Positions 57,950-64,000 of a DNA stretch of 64,000 bases are shown piece by piece. How positions within the stretch are numbered: position 1 is the first letter of the stretch; the number at the start of each line of letters is the position of its first letter. The translations under genes were made by a program, and so were the position numbers. Where the stretch lies: contig JAUIKM010000024.1 in NCBI GenBank assembly GCA_030430495.1, positions 1 to 64,000 of the forward strand. The letters are read 5' to 3'. The notes beneath the pieces were generated by a model. It saw only the letters and a list, made by a program, of their open reading frames with translations, had not been told where the DNA came from and made no database searches. The DNA is from a bacterium. GTDB lineage: Bacteria > Bacteroidota > Ignavibacteria > Kapaibacteriales > UBA7675.

Positions 57950-58405
57950 CTATGCTTCCCGTCGGCCGCGCCGTTCGGCGGCGCCTGTGCGGCCGGCAAT
58001 TTCATCCATGATGATTTGTTCGCTGCGGCGTTCGTCGTCGCGGTGCTGTTCAAAACGACGCTCGCGCAGGCGTTCGAGGGAGCGGCTCTTCTGCATGGCG
58101 TCGCGCAGTTCGCCGCGGCGGCGCAGTTCGATTTCGCGCAGGCGGCCGCACTCGTCTTCGATCCGGCTTATTTCGGCATCGACGCAGCGGGCGTGGTACC
58201 AGCGTGCTTCGAGTTCGGCGACGGAGGTGCCGCCGGTGCCTGCGCTGCGCAGGAGTTCGTCGCGGTAGCGGCGGCGTTCGGCCAGATCGTTTTCGCGGGC
58301 CTGCAGATCCGCCAGGGCGCCGGCGAGGGCGGCCTGGGCGTCGCGCGATTCGCGCTGTCGCAGATCGAGGACGCTTTCGAGCCTGAAGCGAAACTGTCGA
58401 GCCAT
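57950..58405 (-). CDS. fliJ: Flagellar protein FliJ
   Basis: A 151-residue coiled-coil protein beginning FRFRLESVLDLRQRESRDAQ, typical of FliJ. It binds the FliI hexamer and FlhA to couple ATP use to export. Almost entirely charged helix (ARENDLAERRRYRDELLRSA, RRFEQHRDDERRSEQII). GGAGAG five bases before the chosen ATG; a much longer upstream open frame is not coding. It overlaps nothing and is 3 bases from the MotE-like start, so translation is likely coupled. A 262-base gap separates it from fliI. Confidence 0.9.
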   Translation of the reverse strand: MARQFRFRLESVLDLRQRESRDAQAALAGALADLQARENDLAERRRYRDELLRSAGTGGTSVAELEARWYHARCVDAEISRIEDECGRLREIELRRRGELRDAMQKSRSLERLRERRFEQHRDDERRSEQIIMDEIAGRTGAAERRGRREA

Positions 58406-58667
58406 GAACACTCTCCGTACAATGATTCGCATGCACCGGGGATTCGGCATGCACTCCGCGACGGGCGACGCGGCGGCTGTATTACACGCCGCGGCGCTGA
58501 AAGCCGCGGCCCGACGTTCGGCGCATCGGCACGCATGGATTTGACACGCGTTGCGGCGTACGTCCGGCACAGTGACTATCGGCACATGGCCGCGAATCTG
58601 AAGAACTTTTTGACGGACCCGGGACTTCAAACGCCCTGACAAACAAGAAAATCATGTCAGAGGGAAA

Positions 58668-60008
58668 TCATTGCGATTTGGAAGCGCCGCCCGCCAGAGC
58701 GTAGAGTCTGCCGACCGTGTCGCGCAGCGAAGCCGACTCTTGCACGTCCTGTGTCAGGAAGTCGTTGATGGCGTCGCGCATTTCGATGGCGCGGTCAATT
58801 TTGGCGTTGCCGCCCGTTTTGTACGCGCCGACGGAAATCAGGTCCTCGTTTTCGCTGTAGGTCGCCATCATTTCCTGGATGCGGCCGGCCACCTGCATGT
58901 GGTCGCGCGGCACGATGTCCGGCATGACGCGGCTGACGCTGTTGAGCACGTCCACCGCCGGGTAATGCCCTTTTGATGCCAGCGATCGACTCAATATAAT
59001 ATGTCCGTCGAGAATTCCACGCGCGGCGTCGGCGATGGGTTCGTTCATGTCGTCGCCCTCGACCAGCACGGTGTAAAAACCGGTAATCGTGCCGCGTTCG
59101 GAGGTGCCGGCGCGCTCCATGAGTTTGGGCAGCAGGGCAAATACGGAGGGAGTATATCCCTTGGTCGTGGGCGGTTCACCGACCGCGAGCCCGACTTCGC
59201 GCTGGGCCATGGCGAAGCGCGTGACGGAGTCGACCATGAGCATGACGTCGAGGCGTTTGTCGCGGAAGTATTCGGCGATGGTTGTGGCCAGCAGCGCGGC
59301 TTTTATCCGCGCCAGGGCCGGCTGGTCACTTGTAGCCACCACGATGACGGAGCGTGCGATGCCTTCGGGCCCCAGATCTTTTTCGATGAAGTCGCGCAGC
59401 TCGCGGCCGCGCTCGCCGACGAGGCAGATGACGTTGACGTCGGCCGAGGAATTCCGCGCCATCATGCCCATCGTGGTTGATTTGCCGACGCCGGAACCGG
59501 AGAAAATGCCGACGCGCTGCCCCTTGCCGACGGAGAGCATGGCGTCGATGGCGCGGATGCCGGTGGCGATCGGCTGGGAGATGCGCTCGCGCAAAAACGG
59601 ATTGGGCGGCGCGGCGTAGATGCTGCGTCGCTCGGAAACAGTCAGTTCGCCCAGGCCGTCGATCGGGTTGCCCAGGCCGTCGAGGATGCGGCCGAGAATG
59701 GCGTCGCCCAGGCCGACTTCCAGGCGGCGGCCGGTGGAGACGATTTCTGTGCCGGGCGCGATGTCGTGCATCTCACCGAGGACCATGGACAGGATGCGTT
59801 CTTCGCGGAAACCGACGACTTCGGCGCGGCAGATCTCGCGTCCCTTGCGGTCGATCAGGCGGCAGACCTCGCCGATGGCGGCCATCGGCCCTTCGCTTTC
59901 GATTACGAGACCGACGACCTGGATCACACGACCTGACACGCGCAGGCGGTTGCCGCCGCTGAAAACGGCGTCGAATTTTGACAGGCGATCTGTGGGTTCG
60001 GGACTCAT
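58668..60008 (-). CDS. fliI: Flagellum-specific ATP synthase FliI
   Basis: A 446-residue export ATPase. Walker A GSGVGKST (171-178), Walker B DVMLMVDSVTRFAMAQ with Asp260, followed by REVGLAVGEPPTTKGYTPSV. N-terminal beta barrel (1-100) and C-terminal helical domain (TQDVQESASLRDTVGRLYAL). Forms the hexameric ring below FlhA with FliH and FliJ. It starts 21 bases after the fliH stop. Confidence 0.97.
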   Translation of the reverse strand: MSPEPTDRLSKFDAVFSGGNRLRVSGRVIQVVGLVIESEGPMAAIGEVCRLIDRKGREICRAEVVGFREERILSMVLGEMHDIAPGTEIVSTGRRLEVGLGDAILGRILDGLGNPIDGLGELTVSERRSIYAAPPNPFLRERISQPIATGIRAIDAMLSVGKGQRVGIFSGSGVGKSTTMGMMARNSSADVNVICLVGERGRELRDFIEKDLGPEGIARSVIVVATSDQPALARIKAALLATTIAEYFRDKRLDVMLMVDSVTRFAMAQREVGLAVGEPPTTKGYTPSVFALLPKLMERAGTSERGTITGFYTVLVEGDDMNEPIADAARGILDGHIILSRSLASKGHYPAVDVLNSVSRVMPDIVPRDHMQVAGRIQEMMATYSENEDLISVGAYKTGGNAKIDRAIEMRDAINDFLTQDVQESASLRDTVGRLYALAGGASKSQ

Positions 60009-60029
60009 GCGTTGTGTCGACCGCGTGGT

Positions 60030-60791
60030 TTAATCTTCGTCCGCGCTTTCTTCTTCGGGATCGTCCAGCAGTTCGGGGTGGCGGCCGGCTTCGCCGGCGG
60101 CGCGCTGCAGATCCTCGCCCAGTTGTTCCAGCTGTGTGTGGATCTGCGCGTCGATCTTGCCGATGGGCGTTTCCAGCACACAGCCGGCGGGGCGCACGTT
60201 GCGATCCGCCAGAACGGTGATGGCGCGCAGCGCGGAGTGTTCGTCCAGCAGCGTGCTTTTGGCGGTTTCCAATGCCTCAAAATCGTCGGGATGGACGCGG
60301 ATCGTGACTTCGTCCGCGCCGTGTGCCGCCTGCAGAGCGCGGCGCGCCTGCTCCAGAATGTCGTAGGCGCTTTTGGATATTTCGTGCCCGAGAACGTGCT
60401 CGGCGATTTTGACCGCCAGGGCGACGGTCGACTGGTCGATGCCGTTGAGTTCGCGGCGGAACTCCGTGTGCAGCTGAGCGGCGATTTCGTCAAAGCGGCG
60501 CAGCCACTCCTCGCGCTGCTGCATCTCGCGCTCGAGCATGCCGCCGGCGACGTCTTTGCCGTCGTTGAAACCGCGGTCGTAGGCCGCTTTTAACTCGCCT
60601 TCAACCTGCTCGCGGGCGACCATATCCCGATCGGGTTCGGGCGGCGGCGCGGCGGGCGTTTCCTGCTCGGCCTCCGCGGGTTTCGGCGAAAAGTCTTCAA
60701 ACTCGAAGGGATCGACCGGTCCGGCCTGGCGCGCGCGGATAATGCGCACGCCCTGTCTGCCGCGCGGAATCTTGATGTCGTACTTCTGCAT
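60030..60791 (-). CDS. fliH: Flagellar assembly protein FliH
   Basis: A 253-residue regulator of FliI, forming the spokes of the export ATPase. N-terminal basic head (MQKYDIKIPRGRQGVRIIRA), an acidic/Pro-rich linker (about 35-55), a helical stalk with GxxxG-like spacing (YDRGFNDGKDVAGGMLEREM), and the C-terminal FliH domain (VALAVKIAEHVLGHEISKSA..VTIRVHPDDFEALE..GGCVLETPIGKIDAQI-like). The tail is very acidic (DDPEEESADED). It starts 30 bases after fliG. Confidence 0.93.
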   Translation of the reverse strand: MQKYDIKIPRGRQGVRIIRARQAGPVDPFEFEDFSPKPAEAEQETPAAPPPEPDRDMVAREQVEGELKAAYDRGFNDGKDVAGGMLEREMQQREEWLRRFDEIAAQLHTEFRRELNGIDQSTVALAVKIAEHVLGHEISKSAYDILEQARRALQAAHGADEVTIRVHPDDFEALETAKSTLLDEHSALRAITVLADRNVRPAGCVLETPIGKIDAQIHTQLEQLGEDLQRAAGEAGRHPELLDDPEEESADED

Positions 60792-60821
60792 GTCTCAGCC
60801 GTCCCGCCGCAGTTGTGAATG

Positions 60822-61862
60822 TTAAACAAAGACGTCTTCGGAGCCGCCGCGACCGCTGATGGTGATTTCTTCCTGCTCTTCGAGGCGTTTGACGACCTCG
60901 ACGATGCGCATCTGGGCCAACTCCACATCCTTGAGTTTGACCGGCCCCATGAATTCCAGCTCCTCGCGAATAACCGCGGCGGCGCGTTCGGACATGTTCT
61001 TGAAGATTTTCTGTTTGAGTTTGTCGTCCGCGACTTTGAGCGCCATGGCAAGGTCCTGTTTACTGATGTCGCGCATGAGGCGCTGGATGCCTTTGTCGTC
61101 GATGAGCACGATGTCTTCAAACAGGAACATGAGGTTTTTGATCTCGTCGGCCAGCTGGCGATTTTTTGTCTCGATGCTTTCCAGCAGCAGTTTGGCCTGG
61201 GCGTTGGAGCTTTTGTTTAACACATTGGCCACCAGCTGCGCGCCGCCGGTCATCGCCAGGTTCTGCGAGATCGTGGCTTCGGCGATGCGGTCCACCACGC
61301 TTTCAATTTCGTTGACGAGCTGCGGCGAGACTTTGCCGAGCGTGGCGATGCGCATTAAACAGTCGGTGCGCAGATCTTCGTCGAATTCCTCCAGCACTTC
61401 GGCGGTTTGTTCGGGCGTCAGGTGCGAGAGAATCAGGGCGATGACCTGCGGGTGTTCCTTGGCCAGGAAATTGGCGAGCTGCTGCGAGTCGGCTTCCTTC
61501 AGGATGTCAAAGCCGCGCACGGTGGTCAGGACTTTTATGCGCTCCATGACTTCGCGCGCTTTGTCGATGCCGAAGGTCTTTTCGAGCACCTGCATGGCGT
61601 AGTCCATGCCGCCTTCCAGCAGGTACTCCTGACCGGACATCATGCCGTAGAACTCTTCGACGACGCGGTCGACGACTTCACCGGAGACGCCGCGCAGGTT
61701 GGCGATCTCGATGGCTATCTGCTCGACGTCGTTGGCGTCGAATTCCTGAAAGATGCGCGCGGCGACGTCGACGTCGAGCGACATCAGCAGGAGGCCGACC
61801 TTCTGCCGGCCCGTTAACTTTTCGTATGTGACTTGTGCTGCCATTCGACGTTCTGGTTTCAT
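60822..61862 (-). CDS. fliG: Flagellar motor switch protein FliG
   Basis: A 346-residue C-ring protein that transmits torque from the stator and links FliF to FliM. N-domain (KLTGRQKVGLLLMSLDVDVA, about 15-34), middle domain with the conserved EHPQ (FLAKEHPQVIALILSHL), and C-domain with the charged torque helix (DDKGIQRLMRDISKQDLAMA). The start codon lies 2 bases from the fliF stop; an in-frame ATG six codons later is the alternative. Confidence 0.97.
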   Translation of the reverse strand: MKPERRMAAQVTYEKLTGRQKVGLLLMSLDVDVAARIFQEFDANDVEQIAIEIANLRGVSGEVVDRVVEEFYGMMSGQEYLLEGGMDYAMQVLEKTFGIDKAREVMERIKVLTTVRGFDILKEADSQQLANFLAKEHPQVIALILSHLTPEQTAEVLEEFDEDLRTDCLMRIATLGKVSPQLVNEIESVVDRIAEATISQNLAMTGGAQLVANVLNKSSNAQAKLLLESIETKNRQLADEIKNLMFLFEDIVLIDDKGIQRLMRDISKQDLAMALKVADDKLKQKIFKNMSERAAAVIREELEFMGPVKLKDVELAQMRIVEVVKRLEEQEEITISGRGGSEDVFV

Positions 61863-61864
61863 GT

Positions 61865-63535
61865 TTAATTGCGGTCAAAAATATCCTGACGCATCATCGT
61901 CTGGAGTAGCTTGGCGCCGGGCTCGGGATTTTCTTTCAGGAATTCAAAGACGCGTTCGCGCATTTCGCGTTTAAACTCGGCGTCGGCCGTCAGTTCGCTG
62001 TCGGGCAGTTGCAGCTGGCCGTGTTCATCCAGCGAACCGGGCAGCGCCAGTTGTTCCGACGATTCCGTTAAGGTTTCCAGCAGCTTGCGCTGGCGGTCGG
62101 CCGCGGCCTGCGCCAATTCCACGCGCTGACGTTCGAGGTCGGACGGCGCGAGTACACGCTCCAGACGCTCGCGAATCTGCGGCGCGGAGACGATTCGCCA
62201 GAGCATAATAATCGCCAGGACCATCACGATAAATATCGTGATTTCGCGGTACCACTGGTCGACAAGTCTGATACCCGTCGGGCCGGTCGCCGGCTCGAGT
62301 TCGGGGAGATCGCTGTTAAATGAGATATTTACAAGCGAAACCTGGTCGTTGCGCGCCGGGTCGTAGCCCACGGCGCTGCGCACGATTTCCCGCAGCTGGT
62401 CCAGCTCGCCTTCCGAACGCGGCGAATACTGCAACTCCTGCACGCCGTCGGCGTTTACAACTTTGTCGTAGGTGCCGTCCACCAGCACCGCAACGGTTAA
62501 ACGTTCAATTTCACCGACGCCGCCGACAATGCGTTCGACCGACTTGCTGATTTCGTAGTTGGTAATGGTATTGCCGCGCTGCGCCTCGGAGTTGACCTCC
62601 GGATAGTTAAGCGAATCCTGCGTATTGCTGAATTCGGAAATCACCTGTTCGCTGCGCACCACCTGGCGGTCGGGATCGTAGTCCTCCACCGTGCGCTCCA
62701 CCTGCGTAAAATCGAGCTCGGCATCCACGCGCACAACCGTGCGGTCGACTCCCAGCACCTGATTTAACAGACTCTGCACTTTGGCCGCCAGATAACTGTC
62801 AACTTTTTGTTTTTGCTCGTATTGGGTTGAACTCAGACCGGCGAGTGAATTGTTGTCGCGCGCTTCAGGTGAAAGCAGGCGCGCTTTCTGATCCATGACT
62901 TTAACATTAACGGGGTCCATGCCCTCAACGCTGCTGGCAACCATATTCTGGATGCCTTCCACATTCATGCGGCTGACGCTGCGGCCGTTATCAATGTGTA
63001 AAACAACCGAGGCCGTCGGTTGTTGCTGGTCGCGCTCAAACAGGGCGCGCTCGGGGATAACAATGTGAATGCGCGCACGCGACACTTCTTCCAGCGTCAT
63101 GATCGTACGCGCGAGCTCGCCTTCCAGGGCGCGTTTGTAGTTTAACTTCTGCACAAAGTCGGACATGCCGAGGTTGGTTTCGTCGAAAATCTCATACCCG
63201 ACGACGCTTGTCTTGGGCAGTCCTTCGCCGGCAAGCTGCAGGCGCGTCTGGTGGAGGACCTCATCCGGCACGAGGATGGCGGCGCCGTTCTGCGCCAGTT
63301 CGTATTCTATCTGGCCTTCTTTGAGCCGATCGACAATCGCGGCGGCGTCCTGGGCGGCCAGGTCTGAATACAGCAGCGACATCGGCTTGCTGCCGACAGC
63401 GGAAAACATTAATACGAGGCCCAGCAACGTGACGGCGGCCACGCCGCCAATCATGAGTTTCTGCCCCGTCGTCAGTCGCTGATAAAACGAGCGGAATTGC
63501 TGTCCCGCACCTGACTTAACAATGTCGTCTGCCAT
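61865..63535 (-). CDS. fliF: Flagellar MS-ring protein FliF
   Basis: A 556-residue MS-ring subunit in the cytoplasmic membrane. Two membrane helices: residues 27-48 (LMIGGVAAVTLLGLVLMFSA) and 431-450 (EITIFIVMVLAIIMLWRIV). Between them, ring-building domains (YSDLAAQDAAAIVDRLKEGQ; RARIHIVIPERALFERDQQQ; RTVVRVDAELDFTQVERTVE). The C-terminal FliG-binding tail is REMRERVFEFLKENPEPGAK. First large gene after fliE, typical order. Confidence 0.97.
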   Translation of the reverse strand: MADDIVKSGAGQQFRSFYQRLTTGQKLMIGGVAAVTLLGLVLMFSAVGSKPMSLLYSDLAAQDAAAIVDRLKEGQIEYELAQNGAAILVPDEVLHQTRLQLAGEGLPKTSVVGYEIFDETNLGMSDFVQKLNYKRALEGELARTIMTLEEVSRARIHIVIPERALFERDQQQPTASVVLHIDNGRSVSRMNVEGIQNMVASSVEGMDPVNVKVMDQKARLLSPEARDNNSLAGLSSTQYEQKQKVDSYLAAKVQSLLNQVLGVDRTVVRVDAELDFTQVERTVEDYDPDRQVVRSEQVISEFSNTQDSLNYPEVNSEAQRGNTITNYEISKSVERIVGGVGEIERLTVAVLVDGTYDKVVNADGVQELQYSPRSEGELDQLREIVRSAVGYDPARNDQVSLVNISFNSDLPELEPATGPTGIRLVDQWYREITIFIVMVLAIIMLWRIVSAPQIRERLERVLAPSDLERQRVELAQAAADRQRKLLETLTESSEQLALPGSLDEHGQLQLPDSELTADAEFKREMRERVFEFLKENPEPGAKLLQTMMRQDIFDRN

Positions 63536-63609
63536 CGGATTGTGTCTGTCCGGCTGTTAAACAAATTTTTGGAATTCAGGCTTCGCGGATTGTTCGTGCG
63601 CCAAAGGCG

Positions 63610-63924
63610 TCACACCTGGATGCGAATGACTTCGCGGTACATATCCAGCGCTTTGTTGCGCAGTTCCATCAACAGGGCAAAACTTGTCTTGGCTTCTTCG
63701 GCCGCGATCATCACATCGTGGATGTCGACCGGCTCGCCTTTGATAAACTGTTCCGTGCGCTCGCCCGACACTTTCTGCAAGTCGTTAACATTGCCGACAA
63801 ATTCCGACAGGGTCTCGCCGAAGCTGACTTTTTCGTTGCCGGCAATCTTTTCGTCAATGCGCTCGGCGCGCTGCTGCACTACGGGCAGGTACATTTCGCG
63901 CGGGGCTATTTCTCCAACTTTCAT
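63610..63924 (-). CDS. fliE: Flagellar hook-basal body complex protein FliE
   Basis: A 104-residue adaptor between the MS ring and the rod. Shows SFGETLSEFVGNVNDLQKVS and the C-terminal DVMIAAEEAKTSFALLMELR, then ALDMYREVIRIQV, both family hallmarks. GGAG eight bases before the ATG. flgB and flgC normally precede it and would lie just beyond the window's right edge. Confidence 0.95.
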   Translation of the reverse strand: MKVGEIAPREMYLPVVQQRAERIDEKIAGNEKVSFGETLSEFVGNVNDLQKVSGERTEQFIKGEPVDIHDVMIAAEEAKTSFALLMELRNKALDMYREVIRIQV

Positions 63925-64000
63925 TTCGACTCCGGTCTTTTAACATTCGGCTGTGCGGTCGGTCACAAACTACAACACTCAATCCCTTCGGTGAAAAAGC

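Overview
The window looks like a chromosomal segment from a GC-rich, flagellated member of the FCB (Bacteroidota / Chlorobi-Ignavibacteria / Kapabacteria / Rhodothermota-like) group. Pointers are secreted proteins ending in type IX secretion (T9SS, type A) C-terminal domains, a LytS/LytTR two-component pair with a Reg_prop/Y_Y_Y sensor, a YbeY with the GYDD variant of its metal motif, and a flagellar operon of FliE-FliF-FliG-FliH-FliI-FliJ-MotE-like-FliK-FlgD-(TIGR02530)-FlgE. The lineage is inferred from gene content only; no rRNA gene is present. I see no phage, insertion sequence or CRISPR array.

Layout. 0.2-4.5 kb: a 5'-truncated T9SS cargo gene, a Fer4_19 plus double-CDGSH iron-sulfur protein, and a three-gene cluster led by a DUF2589 protein. 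5.6-13 kb: LytTR response regulator divergent from its likely sensor kinase, a GNAT acetyltransferase and a TPR-LuxR regulator. 13.3-17.5 kb: a tandem duplication of a T9SS-exported repeat protein together with its promoter leader and terminator. 17.6-24.4 kb: a 2286-residue secreted repeat protein with a dockerin-like end. 24.8-26.3 kb: two tiny genes encoding paralogous poly-cysteine peptides, each followed by the same kind of hairpin terminator, then an ATP-grasp ligase. This looks like an undescribed peptide-modification (RiPP-like) locus and is the main discovery candidate. 26.6-31.0 kb: an apparent hutH-hisS-egtD operon, three enzymes that all act on histidine. 31.6-36.1 kb: two unknown genes, tRNA-Arg(CCU), and a cluster of smg, ybeY and an unknown gene. 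36.2-48 kb: thrS, a second TPR-LuxR regulator, a 1410-residue multidomain T9SS cargo and rho. 48.4-64 kb: the flagellar basal-body/hook operon, all on the minus strand, with a terminator after flgE and an exceptionally long fliK (1935 codons).

How they fit together: the minus-strand flagellar operon builds the MS ring, switch, export ATPase apparatus, hook cap and hook in one transcription unit. The T9SS cargo proteins and the repeat protein are probably cell-surface or extracellular. The poly-Cys peptides and the ATP-grasp enzyme form a precursor/modifier pair by position and design. Long spacers (0.3-1.1 kb) are common and hold hairpins and dispersed repeats rather than genes. Short TTAA-centred strings (GTTAAC, GTTTAAC, TTAAAC) recur on both strands, in genes and spacers, and stand out against the GC-rich background.
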